Numbered from the stretch's first letter, positions 47,185-57,729 are shown. The stretch is DNA of 64,000 nt from Mycolicibacterium mucogenicum DSM 44124 (GCF_005670685.2 NZ_CP062008.1:930001-994000), one strand, 5' to 3'. The notes: generated by a model from the sequence alone, not told the origin. A program made the numbers and translations.

Positions 47185-47910
47185 GTGTTGCGAGCGCGTT
47201 GGCTGCGGGCGAGCGCTGTTGTCTCCGCGACGGCGCTCCTGATGGCCTCGAGCTGCTCGTTTCAGCCCGGCTACCTGCGCGGAGTGCCGCCACCGCCCGG
47301 GCCCGCGGTGCCCCCGATCAACACCCATGTGAAGGGACGCGGCGCCGATCAGCTGCGTGACTGGGCCGAGCATCTGGCACCGCCACTCGGCATTCCGGTC
47401 ATGGCGCTGGAGGCCTACGGGTACGCCGCGCGCGTGGCCGAGGTCGAGAACCCCAAGTGCCACATCGCGTGGACGACGCTGGCGGGCATCGGCATGGTCG
47501 AGAGCCACCACGGCACCTACCGCGGCGCGACCATCGCCCCGAACGGCGACGTCACGCCCCCGATCCGCGGCGTGCCACTCGACGGCACCATGAACAACCT
47601 GCGGATTCCGGACACCGACTCCGGCGGCATGGACAGCGACGACGCCGTCGACCGCGCCATGGGGCCCATGCAGTTCATCCCGGATACGTGGCGGTTGTAC
47701 GGCGTCGACGCAAACAACACCGGCTTCGCCAGCCCCGACAACATCGACGACGCGGCGCTGTCGGCGGCGGGCTATCTCTGCTACCGCGGCAAGGATCTGT
47801 CCAGCCCGCACGGCTGGATGGACGCGCTGCACGCCTACAACATGTCCGACGACTACGCCCGCGCCGTGCGGGACTGGGCAACGGCGTACGCCAACGGGCA
47901 CCAGCGATAG
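47185..47910 (+). CDS. lpqU: Lytic-transglycosylase-like lipoprotein LpqU
   Basis: A 241-residue secreted protein at the Rv1022 position. Start GTG 47185 has a GGGGAG site six bases upstream. The signal ends at a Cys in ALLMASSC, a weak lipobox, so lipid anchoring is likely but not certain. The mature protein has a soluble lytic-transglycosylase-like fold (GMVESHHG catalytic Glu, GPMQFIPDTWR) that would cleave peptidoglycan. Divergent from efeU. Confidence 0.87.
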   Translation: MLRARWLRASAVVSATALLMASSCSFQPGYLRGVPPPPGPAVPPINTHVKGRGADQLRDWAEHLAPPLGIPVMALEAYGYAARVAEVENPKCHIAWTTLAGIGMVESHHGTYRGATIAPNGDVTPPIRGVPLDGTMNNLRIPDTDSGGMDSDDAVDRAMGPMQFIPDTWRLYGVDANNTGFASPDNIDDAALSAAGYLCYRGKDLSSPHGWMDALHAYNMSDDYARAVRDWATAYANGHQR

Positions 47911-47958
47911 GTTGCGATAGGTACCGGCAGCTGCCGCACTTCTACTACGGGCACCGTT

Positions 47959-47964
47959 TAGGCT
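47959..47964 (+). promoter_or_regulatory. eno -10 element
   Basis: TAGGCT, giving a predicted leader of about 36 nt with a GGGAG ribosome site before eno. Confidence 0.45.
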
Positions 47965-47989
47965 GATGGGCGTTCGCACGAGTCCGTGA

Positions 47990-49297
<1,308 letters not shown>

Positions 49298-49320
49298 TTT
49301 CGCGGGTCTGACCTACCGAC

Positions 49321-50016
49321 ATGGCCGATCCCAAACGGCGTTCCCCCGCCTCTCGCCCCGCCAAACCCGGCGAGGCGAAGCGGGGGCGTGCCGGGGCCGG
49401 CACGTCGGCGGCCAAGGCAGGTAACCGGCCCAAGGCTGAGCCGCGGCGCGTCCCGGAGAACCTGCCGGTTCCGGTCACCGAGCCCATCCGGCAGGCCTAT
49501 GCGGAGTCGGTCGAGCACCATGCCGAGCAGCGGCTGGGGTCGGCGGCGCGGCGCGCGGCGATCCTCGCCGTCGTCGTGTGCGTGCTGACCCTGACCATCG
49601 CCGGGCCGGTGCGGACCTTCTTCGCGCAGCGCACCGAGATGCAGCAGTTGGCCACCGCCGAGTCCCAATTACGTTCGCAGATAGCCAATTTGGAGCAGCA
49701 GAAGGTGAAGTTGGCCGACCCGGTGTACATCGCCGCGCAGGCCCGTGAGCGGTTGGGCTTCGTGATGCCGGGTGACATCCCGTATCAGGTGCAACTGCCT
49801 CCCGGCGCCGTCACGACCCCCGTCGCGCCCGCGCCGTCGCCCACCGCCAAGAGCAACCAGCCCTGGTACACCGCGCTGTGGCACACCATTGCCGATCAGC
49901 CCCACGGACTGACGCCGGCACCGGCCGTCGTCCCGCCCGGTCCGGACGGGGTCACCCCGGAACCTGACGTGCCCCCGACCGATGTGCCCGCACCTCAGGC
50001 GCCGCCCGGTGGTTGA
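49321..50016 (+). CDS. FtsB/DivIC-family septum protein
   Basis: A 231-residue protein (Rv1024 type) of the septum-formation initiator family. A long basic cytoplasmic tail (1-~78) precedes one transmembrane helix (about 80-101), a coiled-coil (MQQLATAESQLRSQIANLEQQ) and a Pro-rich extracytoplasmic tail. By position and topology it is the mycobacterial FtsB that acts with FtsL and FtsQ in division. It lies 23 bp after eno. Confidence 0.9.
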   Translation: MADPKRRSPASRPAKPGEAKRGRAGAGTSAAKAGNRPKAEPRRVPENLPVPVTEPIRQAYAESVEHHAEQRLGSAARRAAILAVVVCVLTLTIAGPVRTFFAQRTEMQQLATAESQLRSQIANLEQQKVKLADPVYIAAQARERLGFVMPGDIPYQVQLPPGAVTTPVAPAPSPTAKSNQPWYTALWHTIADQPHGLTPAPAVVPPGPDGVTPEPDVPPTDVPAPQAPPGG

Positions 50017-50500
50017 CGCTGCTGATCTCGAAGCCGTTGCGGCCCAACTGGGGCGGGAACCGCGTGGCGTCCTGGAGATCGCCTACCGCTGTCCCAATGG
50101 TGAACCCGGCGTGGTCAAGACCGCGCCGCGGCTGCCCGACGGCACCCCGTTCCCGACGCTGTATTACCTGACCCATCCGGCGCTGACGGCTGCCGCCAGT
50201 CGCCTGGAGTCGTCCGGCCTGATGCGCGAGATGACCGAACGCCTGCAGGCCTCCGAGGAACTGGCGGCGGCGTACCGGCGTGCGCACGAGTCGTTCCTCG
50301 CCGAGCGCGATGCCATCGAGTCGCTCGGCACGACGTTCTCCGGCGGCGGGATGCCCGACCGGGTCAAGTGCCTGCACGTCGTGATGGCGCATTCGCTCGC
50401 AAAAGGCCCGGGCCTCAACCCCTTTGGTGACGAGGCGCTGGCATTGTTGGCCGTCGAACCGGCGATGGCGGGGATTCTGGATCCGAAGGTGTGGGTGTGA
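50009..50500 (+). CDS. DUF501 family protein
   Basis: A 163-residue conserved cytoplasmic protein, Rv1025 type. GTG start at 50009 overlaps the ftsB-like stop by eight bases. Motifs YRCPNGEPGVVKTAPRLPDGTPFPT and CLHVVMAHSLA are typical. Function unknown; it is invariably between the ftsB-like gene and ppx in actinobacteria. Confidence 0.88.
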   Translation: MVDAADLEAVAAQLGREPRGVLEIAYRCPNGEPGVVKTAPRLPDGTPFPTLYYLTHPALTAAASRLESSGLMREMTERLQASEELAAAYRRAHESFLAERDAIESLGTTFSGGGMPDRVKCLHVVMAHSLAKGPGLNPFGDEALALLAVEPAMAGILDPKVWV

Positions 50501-51450
50501 GTTCGCGCGTCGCTGCTGTTGACTGCGGCACCAACTCGATCCGTCTGCTCATCGCGGACGTCACCGACGGCCGGTTGCAGGACGTCCACCGCGAGATGCG
50601 GATCGTCACCCTCGGTGAAGGTGTCGACGCCACAGGCGAATTCGCGCCCGCCGCGCTGGCCCGGACCGAAGCGGCGTTGGCCGACTACGTCGAGGTGATG
50701 CTGGCGCACGACGTGTCCAAGGTGCGGATGGTCGCGACCTCCGCGGCCCGCGATGCCGGCAACCGCGACGAGTTCTTCGCCATGACGGCACGGCAACTGG
50801 GCCGCGTGATGCCGGGTGCGGTCGCGGAAGTGATCAGCGGCACCGAGGAAGCTGCGCTGTCGTTCCGTGGCGCTGTCGGCGAATTGGACCCGGCCACAGG
50901 GCCTTTCGTCGTCGTCGATCTGGGTGGCGGCTCGACCGAGGTGGTGCTCGGCGGTTCCGGTGCCGAGGCCGCCGACGTGGTGGCCAGCTTCTCGGCCAAC
51001 ATCGGCTGCGTGCGTCTCACCGAGCGGTGCCTGCAGACCGACCCGCCCACTGCCGACGAGGTCGCGGCCGCGCGTGCCGTCGTTCGCGAGAAGTTGGCGG
51101 AGGCTCTGGGCGTCGTGCCCATCGAAGGTGCCCGGACGTGGGTCGGTGTGGCCGGCACGTTCACCACGGTTGCCGCCCTGGCGCTGGGGCTACCGGAGTA
51201 CGACTCCGAGGTGATTCATCTGTCCCGCATCGGAATTCCCGATGTGGTCAAGGTGTGCGACGAGCTGATCGCGATGCCGCGGGCGCAACGCGCCGAACTC
51301 GGCCCCATGCACCCGGGCCGGGTGCCGGTGATCGGCGGCGGATCGATCGTCGTCGAGGAATTGGCCCGCGAATTCGGTCAGCGGGCGGGGATCACGGAAT
51401 TGGTGGTCAGCGAGCACGACATCCTGGACGGCATCGCGCTGTCGGTCTGA
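50497..51450 (+). CDS. ppx: Exopolyphosphatase / Ppx-GppA phosphatase
   Basis: A 317-residue ASKHA-fold enzyme (Rv1026). N-terminal AAVDCGTNSIRLLIAD and VVDLGGGSTEV are the phosphate-1 and phosphate-2 loops, and GGGSIVVEE the adenosine-like loop. It degrades polyphosphate, or the pppGpp 5' phosphate, or both. GTG start overlaps the DUF501 stop (GTGA). Confidence 0.93.
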   Translation: MSSRVAAVDCGTNSIRLLIADVTDGRLQDVHREMRIVTLGEGVDATGEFAPAALARTEAALADYVEVMLAHDVSKVRMVATSAARDAGNRDEFFAMTARQLGRVMPGAVAEVISGTEEAALSFRGAVGELDPATGPFVVVDLGGGSTEVVLGGSGAEAADVVASFSANIGCVRLTERCLQTDPPTADEVAAARAVVREKLAEALGVVPIEGARTWVGVAGTFTTVAALALGLPEYDSEVIHLSRIGIPDVVKVCDELIAMPRAQRAELGPMHPGRVPVIGGGSIVVEELAREFGQRAGITELVVSEHDILDGIALSV

Positions 51451-51457
51451 CGCCGAG

Positions 51458-51507
51458 CGTGGGGGCTTACGCGGAAAATCGAAGCAAATCCCTCGTCAAC
51501 CCCCACG
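51458..51507. repeat. Long-loop palindrome after ppx
   Basis: Arms CGTGGGGG (51458-51465) and CCCCCACG (51500-51507), perfect 8 bp, with 34 bases between them that are themselves an imperfect inverted repeat. It probably folds into one hairpin-like 3' end for ppx and the convergent metallothionein-like gene. Confidence 0.6.
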
Positions 51508-51528
51508 GTCGACGGTCGAGATTTCTGG

Positions 51529-51627
51529 CTAGACCTTGCAGTTCGGGCGGTTGTGGCAGTGGTGTCCGTCGCGGCAGGCGTTGCACTGACAGCCACAGGT
51601 CGACACGTTCTTGGTGGAAACCTTCAT
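51529..51627 (-). CDS. Metallothionein-like micro-protein
   Basis: A 32-residue protein that is easily missed by length filters. Six cysteines (C11, C13, C15, C18, C24, C30) and three histidines (H22, H23, H25) are packed into the last 22 residues; the first ten read MKVSTKNVST. Start ATG 51627 has an AGGGGTG ribosome site seven bases upstream, and a TAG stop. The Cys-x-Cys-x-Cys-xx-Cys cluster plus His is a metal-thiolate pattern similar to bacterial metallothioneins such as mycobacterial MymT, though not alignable with it by eye. Likely binds Cu(I) or Zn/Cd. Convergent with ppx. Confidence 0.75.
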   Translation of the reverse strand: MKVSTKNVSTCGCQCNACRDGHHCHNRPNCKV

Positions 51628-51645
51628 TACTGATCACCCCTGTTG

Positions 51646-51661
51646 TCTCGGCTTATCGAGA
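51646..51661 (-). promoter_or_regulatory. Candidate operator of the metallothionein-like gene
   Basis: Inverted repeat TCTCG-6 bp-CGAGA in the leader, 19-34 bp before the ATG. No match to a known metal regulator box (for example RicR or CmtR) was recognised. Confidence 0.35.
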
Positions 51662-51794
51662 TATGACTACCTCACCATAGTTCGATCGCGGGGCGGAGTG
51701 AAGGTCGCAGAGGGGCCTGGACGGTGTCATGACAGACCGACGGCCGGAACCAGTCCTCGTGAGACTGACTTCCGGCCGTCGGCAGGGGGGTGAT

Positions 51795-52550
51795 TCAGTT
51801 GGCTGTGTCGTCCGACGCCTGGACCATCGGGGCTGCCGGAGCGGCGGGCGCACCCAGCTGGCGGGCGACGAAGTCCGCGGCCTGGTTGGCCATGCCGTTG
51901 AACTTGTAGGCGCTGTGGGCGGAACGATCCAGGCCGCCGCCGCAGATCGGGTCGCCGGGGGCGCACAGCTGGATGGTCTTGCCGGCGTAGGCGCTGCCGA
52001 TGTTGATGGCGGGCGCGGTGCGGTCGGCGACGCTCAGCACGAACGGGCTGGGGGTACCGAACAGGACGACGGCGGCGACGTGCGACGCGACCGAGGCGGG
52101 CATCGGGCCGGAGATGCCGGCGGGCAGGGCGAATCCGGCGGGAACGCTGCTCATGGTGCTGTAGCCGGCGACGGCCGCGCCCTGCGAGTAACCACCGATG
52201 ACGATCTTGGTGGCGGGGCACGAGGCCGCGATGGACTCGATGCGGTTGGTGGCGTCGGCGACGCCGTCGGCGGCGGCACCGAAGTCCAGCGAGGCCGGGT
52301 AGTTCACGCCGTAGGCGTCGATGTTGCGGCCGGGCATCCGGGCGTTCAGTGCGTCGACGAAGGCTTGGCCGGTGGCACCGACGCCAGGGCCTTCGAAAGT
52401 GCCGCGGGCGAAGACGACCTCGACGTTGGCACAGGAGTCGTCGGCGGCGTTGGCCGTGGCGACCGGGCCGGCGATGGCGCCGGCGATGATCGTGAAGGCG
52501 GCCACGGCGGTCAGTGCCACCTTGCCGGCCGCGTTACGAATGGCGCTCAT
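51795..52550 (-). CDS. Cutinase-family secreted esterase
   Basis: A 251-residue cutinase-like serine esterase. Sec signal (residues 1-~37, ending ANA), nucleophile GYSQG, Asp in CAPGDPICGGG and His in DRSAHSAYKFNG form the triad; two disulfides are expected. Mycobacterial cutinase-like proteins act as lipases or phospholipases on host or cell lipids. Start ATG 52550 gives a proper signal; the longer frame is not conserved. Confidence 0.93.
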   Translation of the reverse strand: MSAIRNAAGKVALTAVAAFTIIAGAIAGPVATANAADDSCANVEVVFARGTFEGPGVGATGQAFVDALNARMPGRNIDAYGVNYPASLDFGAAADGVADATNRIESIAASCPATKIVIGGYSQGAAVAGYSTMSSVPAGFALPAGISGPMPASVASHVAAVVLFGTPSPFVLSVADRTAPAINIGSAYAGKTIQLCAPGDPICGGGLDRSAHSAYKFNGMANQAADFVARQLGAPAAPAAPMVQASDDTAN

Positions 52551-52807
52551 GTTGTTTTCCCCGTCCCTTGGAAGTACCAGTTGCCTGGTATAAGCCGAAC
52601 GAGCGAGCTGCGATTCCGGCGGGCGGTGTGACGTACCGCATACGTAGGGCAACTAAGCATCGGGGATGATCTGCGGGCTCTGATGCGTTGGCCTCGGGCC
52701 GCGCAAATCAGGGTGTCGTCGTTCGCGCCACGGGAAGCGCGGCTGGTCGACCCGGTGACGGATAAAAATCAGTCGAACTGTGTGCGCCGAATTGTGAGGA
52801 TGAAGCC

Positions 52808-53635
52808 GTGATCGACGACTGGCGCAGCATGAACCTGGCGAACTGGGAGGCGCGGGTACCGCTGCACACGGCGCCCGACGGATATGATCTGGCGGCCTTC
52901 GACGACCCCGAATACCTTTCGGCCGTAGTGCGTTACGACCTGCCGCGGCTCGGAAGGTTGGACGGCAGCGACGTGGTGCACCTGCAATGCCACATCGGTA
53001 CCGACACGGTGTCGCTGGCCCGGCTCGGCGCCCGGTCGGTCACCGGCCTGGACTTCTCGCCCGCCGCGCTCGACGCGGGCCGCGCCCTGAGCCGTCGGGC
53101 CGATGCGGACGTGCGCTTCGTCGAATCCGATGTGGACGGGGCGGTCCGGGCGCTCGGTGCGGCGTGCTGCGACCTGATCTATACCGGGATCGGCGCCATC
53201 TGCTGGTTACCCGACATCCGCCGGTGGGCGGCCGTCGTCGCCGACCTGCTGAGGCCGGGCGGCCGGCTGTTCATGCGTGAGGGCCACCCGGTGCTGTGGG
53301 CGATGTGCGACCCGCGGCCCGACGGACTGCTGGTTCTGGAATACCCGTACTTCGAGACGGCGGGAACGGTTTTCGTCGACGACGAGAGCTACGCGGGCTC
53401 GGGTGTCATTGCGGCGCCGGAGTCGGTCAACTTCAACCACGGTCTCGGGGAGATCTTCACCGCCCTCACCGCGGCCGGACTTACCGTCACCGCGCTGGAG
53501 GAACACCGCGAGGTGCCATGGAACCCGTTGGGCGAGGCGATGATTCCCAGCCCTGATTTCGCGGAGGAGTACGTGCTCGCCCACGGGCGTGACCGGGTGC
53601 CGATGACCTACACCCTGCAAGCGGTGAAACGCTGA
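52808..53635 (+). CDS. Class I SAM-dependent methyltransferase
   Basis: A 275-residue methyltransferase. SAM motif I is HLQCHIGTDTVSLARLG, followed by TGLDFSP, an ESDVDGA motif and LRPGGRLFMREGHP (motif after strand beta5). The GTG start follows a GAGGATGAAG site. Similar enzymes occur widely; substrate unknown. It ends one base before kdpE on the other strand. Confidence 0.85.
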   Translation: MIDDWRSMNLANWEARVPLHTAPDGYDLAAFDDPEYLSAVVRYDLPRLGRLDGSDVVHLQCHIGTDTVSLARLGARSVTGLDFSPAALDAGRALSRRADADVRFVESDVDGAVRALGAACCDLIYTGIGAICWLPDIRRWAAVVADLLRPGGRLFMREGHPVLWAMCDPRPDGLLVLEYPYFETAGTVFVDDESYAGSGVIAAPESVNFNHGLGEIFTALTAAGLTVTALEEHREVPWNPLGEAMIPSPDFAEEYVLAHGRDRVPMTYTLQAVKR

Positions 53636-53636
53636 C

Positions 53637-54317
53637 CTACTCCTGGAAGCGATAGCCCATCCCGGCTTCGGTCAGCAGGTGCTTGGGGTGTGACGGGTCG
53701 ACCTCGAGCTTGCGACGCAGCTGCGCGAGATACACCCGTAGGTAGTGGGTCTCCTTGGCGTAGGCCGGCCCCCACACTTCCTTGAGCAGTTCCTCGCGGC
53801 CCACGAGCTTGCCGCGGTTGCGCACCAGCATCTCCAACATGCCCCACTCGGTAGGCGTCAGGTGCACCTCGTTGCCGCTGCGCGTCACCCGTTTGGCCGC
53901 CAGATCGACCGTGAATGAGGATGTCTCGACGACGGGCTCGTCCGTCTCGGACGCCGCCGCCCCACGGCGCACCGCGGCGCGGAGCCGGGCCAGGAACTCG
54001 TCCATGCCGAACGGTTTGGTGACGTAGTCGTCGGCGCCCGCGTCGAGGGCCTCGACCTTGTCCATCGAGTCGGTGCGCGCCGACAGCACGATGACGGGCG
54101 CGGTGAGCCAGCCGCGCAGCCCGGCCAGCACGTCGATGCCGGACATGTCGGGCAGGCCGAGGTCCAGGATCACGACGTCGGGTTTGTGCTCGGCGGCCGA
54201 CTTCAGCGCCTCGGCGCCGGTGGCGGCGACAGAGACGTCGTAACCGCGCACCGACAGGTTGATGCGCAGGGCCCGCAGAATCTGTGGTTCGTCGTCGATG
54301 ACCAGAACCCGTGTCAC
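53637..54317 (-). CDS. kdpE: Response regulator KdpE
   Basis: A 226-residue OmpR-type regulator: receiver domain with D8, D9 and phosphorylation Asp52 (VILDLGLPD), K in VTKPF, and a winged-helix DNA-binding domain (LTPTEWGMLEMLVRN, YLRVYLAQLRRKLE). Activates the kdp operon at low K+. GTG start overlaps the kdpD stop (GTGA). Confidence 0.96.
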   Translation of the reverse strand: MTRVLVIDDEPQILRALRINLSVRGYDVSVAATGAEALKSAAEHKPDVVILDLGLPDMSGIDVLAGLRGWLTAPVIVLSARTDSMDKVEALDAGADDYVTKPFGMDEFLARLRAAVRRGAAASETDEPVVETSSFTVDLAAKRVTRSGNEVHLTPTEWGMLEMLVRNRGKLVGREELLKEVWGPAYAKETHYLRVYLAQLRRKLEVDPSHPKHLLTEAGMGYRFQE

Positions 54318-56845
54318 GCCCGATCCTTTCCGGCGGCTGCCAGGTCAACCACGACGGTCAGCCCGCCGCCGGGGGTGTCGGTGGCAGAAATGGTGCCACC
54401 CATCGCTTCGACAAAACCTCGCGCCACCGAAAGGCCAAGTCCCACACCGGTGCTGTTGTCATGATCGCCGAGCCGCTGGAACGGCGCGAACAGTTCCTCC
54501 TCGGCGCCGCGCGGAATGCCGGGCCCCTCGTCGACGATGGTGATGAGCACCCGCTCGCCGACCTGTCCGGCATTCACGCGCACCACGCTGCCCGCGGAGT
54601 AACGCAGCGCGTTGTCGATGAGGTTGACCAGCACCCGCTCCAGCAGGCCCGCATCGGCGAGCGCGACGGCGTCGCCCACTTCGACCTTGACCCGGTCGAG
54701 CCCACGGTTCGCGTAACCGGTTGCTCCACGGCTGATTCCGAGCAGCGCCCGCTGCACGACCTCTTCCATGTACACCCGCCGCAGCTCCGGTTTCACCACC
54801 CCGGCGGCCAGTCGCGACGAGTCGAGCAGATTGCCCACCAAGGCGGTCAGCTGGTCGACCGATTCCTCGACGGTGGCCAGCAGTTCGGCGGTGTCCTCGG
54901 GTGAGAACCCGACGTCCTCGCTGCGCAGGCTCGACACCGCCGCCTTGGCCGCGGCCAACGGGGTGCGCAGATCGTGGCTGACGGCGCTCAGCAGGGAGCG
55001 GCGCAGTTCGTCGGCCTTGGCCAGGGCTTCGGCGCGGCCGGCTTCCTCGGCCAGGGCGCGCTGGCGCACCAGGCCCGCCGCCTGCCGCGCGACGGCGCCG
55101 AGCACCCGGCGGTCGCGGGCCTCGGTCTTGCGGCCCGCCATCAGCAGCCAGTATTCGTCGTCGCTGACCTCGATGGCGGTGTCGGCGGAATCGACTGTCA
55201 CGCAGGGGTCTTTGCCGACGCAAGCGACGATGCCGTCCTCTTCGTGCAGCAGGCTGACGGCCCGCTGCGCATACGTCTCGCGGACGCGTTCGAGCAGCGT
55301 GGTCAGGTCGGCGCCGCGCAGCACGCTGCCGGCGAACAGGGCCAGCAGCTCGGCTTCCTGCGACGCGTGCCGGGCTTCCCGGGACCGTTTGGCGGCGCCG
55401 TCGACCAGCGCGGCGACAGCGACCGCGACGGCCAGCAGCACCACGATGGTCAGGGCGCTGTCGGGGTCGGCGATGGTGAAGCTGTACCGCGGCGCGACGA
55501 AGAAGTAGTTGAGCAGCAGGCCCGACAGCACGGCCGACAAGGCGGCCGGGGCGACGCCACCGAGCAGCGCGACGACCAGCACGCCGATGAAGAACACCGC
55601 GCTCTCGCCGCCGATGTGCAGGAACGGATCCAGCAGCGCGGTGACGGCGGTGATGACGGCGGGCACGACGATGGCGGCCAGCCACGACGCCAGGTGCCGC
55701 TGCCCGCGGGTCGCCGTCGACCACGACCAGCCCGGCTGGGACTGCTCATGGGTGACCATGTGCACGTCGATCTTGCCGGAATTCTGGACGGTCTTGGCGC
55801 CGATGCCCTCGTCGAAGAGCCGGGCCCACCGCGACCGTCGCGACGTGCCCAACACCAGCTGGGTCGCGTTCATCTCGCGCGCGAAATCCAGTAGGGCGCT
55901 GGGGACGTCACCGTCACTGCCGCCGACGACGGTGTGCAGCGTGGCGCCGAGGCTGGCCGTCAGCTCACGCACCTTGCCCATCTGCGGGGCGGAGACGCCC
56001 GTCAGGCCGTCGCCGCGGACGACGTGCACCACCATCAGTTCGGCGCTGGATTTGGAGGCGATGCGCGACGCGCGCCGTACCAGTGTCTCGGATTCGGGGC
56101 CGCCGGTGACCGCCACGACGACGCGTTCGCGGGCCTCCCAGGTGTCCGAAATGTTGTGCTCGGCGCGGTATTTCGCGAGCGCGGCGTCAACCTGGTCGGC
56201 CAGCCACAGCAGTGCCAGCTCGCGCAGGGCGGTGAGGTTGCCCTGCCGGAAGTAGTTGGACAGCGCCGCGTCGACGCGTTCCGGTGCGTACACGTTGCCG
56301 TGGGAGAGCCTGCGGCGCAGGGCTTCCGGCGTGATGTCGACCAGTTCGATCTGGGCGGCGCTGCGCACCACGGAGTCCGGCACCGTCTCCTGTTGCTCGA
56401 TGCCGGTGATCTGGGCGACGACGTCGTTGAGGCTTTCCAGGTGCTGGACGTTGACAGTGGAGATGACGGTGATGCCGGCGTCGAGCAGCTCTTCGACGTC
56501 CTGCCAGCGTTTGGCGTTCTTGCTGCCAGGCGTATTGCTGTGCGCCAGTTCGTCGACCAGCACCACCTCGGGGTGGCGGGCCAGCACGGCGGGGACATCC
56601 AGCTCGGCGAACGTCCCGCCGCGGTAGTCGATGAACCGCGGCGGGATCCGTTCGATGCCCTCCATCGCCTCGGCCGTCTTCTTGCGGCCGTGCGTTTCCA
56701 CCACAGCCGCGACGACGTCGGTGCCACGTTCGAGGCGACGATGCGCCTCGCCGAGCATCGAGAAGGTCTTGCCCACGCCGGGTGCCGCACCCAGGTAGAT
56801 GCGTAGCTCGCCCCGCTTGTCCGGCGTTCCCATGTCTCCCATCAT
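54314..56845 (-). CDS. kdpD: Sensor kinase KdpD
   Basis: An 843-residue K+ sensor kinase. The N-terminal KdpD domain has Walker A GAAPGVGKT and a USP-like region (~250-370); four transmembrane segments (~400-490), a GAF-like region, then HisKA (SAVSHDLRTPLA) and HATPase (NLIDNALRYS; DEGPGIP; GLGLSVARG). M. tuberculosis homologue binds lipoproteins LprF/LprJ. The ATG overlaps kdpC stop as ATGA. Confidence 0.96.
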   Translation of the reverse strand: MMGDMGTPDKRGELRIYLGAAPGVGKTFSMLGEAHRRLERGTDVVAAVVETHGRKKTAEAMEGIERIPPRFIDYRGGTFAELDVPAVLARHPEVVLVDELAHSNTPGSKNAKRWQDVEELLDAGITVISTVNVQHLESLNDVVAQITGIEQQETVPDSVVRSAAQIELVDITPEALRRRLSHGNVYAPERVDAALSNYFRQGNLTALRELALLWLADQVDAALAKYRAEHNISDTWEARERVVVAVTGGPESETLVRRASRIASKSSAELMVVHVVRGDGLTGVSAPQMGKVRELTASLGATLHTVVGGSDGDVPSALLDFAREMNATQLVLGTSRRSRWARLFDEGIGAKTVQNSGKIDVHMVTHEQSQPGWSWSTATRGQRHLASWLAAIVVPAVITAVTALLDPFLHIGGESAVFFIGVLVVALLGGVAPAALSAVLSGLLLNYFFVAPRYSFTIADPDSALTIVVLLAVAVAVAALVDGAAKRSREARHASQEAELLALFAGSVLRGADLTTLLERVRETYAQRAVSLLHEEDGIVACVGKDPCVTVDSADTAIEVSDDEYWLLMAGRKTEARDRRVLGAVARQAAGLVRQRALAEEAGRAEALAKADELRRSLLSAVSHDLRTPLAAAKAAVSSLRSEDVGFSPEDTAELLATVEESVDQLTALVGNLLDSSRLAAGVVKPELRRVYMEEVVQRALLGISRGATGYANRGLDRVKVEVGDAVALADAGLLERVLVNLIDNALRYSAGSVVRVNAGQVGERVLITIVDEGPGIPRGAEEELFAPFQRLGDHDNSTGVGLGLSVARGFVEAMGGTISATDTPGGGLTVVVDLAAAGKDRA

Positions 56846-57729
56846 CCAATACGGGCTGGGTACTTCTGGTCCAACGCGAGATTCAGCTGCAGGACGTTGA
56901 CCCGCGGCTCACCCATGAAGCCCAGGGCGCGGCTGGTGGTGTTGTCGCGCACCAGCGCCCGGACCTGGTCGGCGGAAAGGTGTCGCGCCTTCGCGACCCG
57001 GTCCACCTGCAGGTCGGCGTAGTCGGTCGAGATGTCGGGGTCCAGGCCACTGCCGCTGGCGGTGACGGCATCGGCCGGCACCTGCGGATCGGCCGGGGCC
57101 GCGCCGCGGATGGCGACGATCTGCCCGGCGGTGTAATCCGCGCCGTCCGTGGCGCATTCGACGCGCACGCCCTCGTACGTCGCCAGGAAGGGCACCTTGG
57201 TGGTGGCGCACGGCTGATTGACGCTGACCACCTTGGTGGGGTGGGAGACGTTGCCGGTGGCGTCCCGCGGGCCGATCACCGACAGCACCGCGCCCACGCC
57301 GTCGGCGGTGCAGAACGGGCGGGCGCCGGCCGCGTGATCCAAGCCCTCGGCGTCGGCGACGGCGTAGCTGCGGGTGCACACCTGGGTCAGCAGGCTCGGC
57401 TTGTTGGGCGCATCGACGATGCTCTCGGGGCCGAGATTGCCCGCGCCGCTGGCCATCGGGTCGTACCCGGTGCCGGCATTGGACGGCCGGCTCTGGAAAT
57501 ACTGCGGCAGCGCATTGCCTTTGGCATCGGTGAACAGCTGGCCGATCAGGGAGCTGCCGACGACCTTGCCATTGACTGTGACGAGCGAGCCGTCGGCATT
57601 GTCCTTGAGTCCGGGCAGCTGGGCGATGGCCCAGACGAGGACCGGGTAGGCCAGACCGGTGATGACGGTCAGGACGAGCAGTGCGCGCAGGGCGGCACTG
57701 TGTACGCGAATCAGGTTGCCGATGTTCAT
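56842..57729 (-). CDS. kdpC: Potassium ATPase subunit KdpC, with insertion
   Basis: A 295-residue KdpC, longer than the usual ~190. N-terminal transmembrane helix (RALLVLTVITGLAYPVLVWAI), the KdpC pattern GSSLIGQLFTDA, YFQSRPS and ASGAGNLGP, then an extra ~100-residue insert (about 112-215) with four cysteines (CTRSYA, FCTADG, QPCAT, ECATDG) before the conserved QVPADAVTASGSGLDPDIS and LGFMGEPRVNVLQLN. Stabilises KdpB. A 2-bp gap separates it from kdpB. Confidence 0.93.
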   Translation of the reverse strand: MNIGNLIRVHSAALRALLVLTVITGLAYPVLVWAIAQLPGLKDNADGSLVTVNGKVVGSSLIGQLFTDAKGNALPQYFQSRPSNAGTGYDPMASGAGNLGPESIVDAPNKPSLLTQVCTRSYAVADAEGLDHAAGARPFCTADGVGAVLSVIGPRDATGNVSHPTKVVSVNQPCATTKVPFLATYEGVRVECATDGADYTAGQIVAIRGAAPADPQVPADAVTASGSGLDPDISTDYADLQVDRVAKARHLSADQVRALVRDNTTSRALGFMGEPRVNVLQLNLALDQKYPARIG

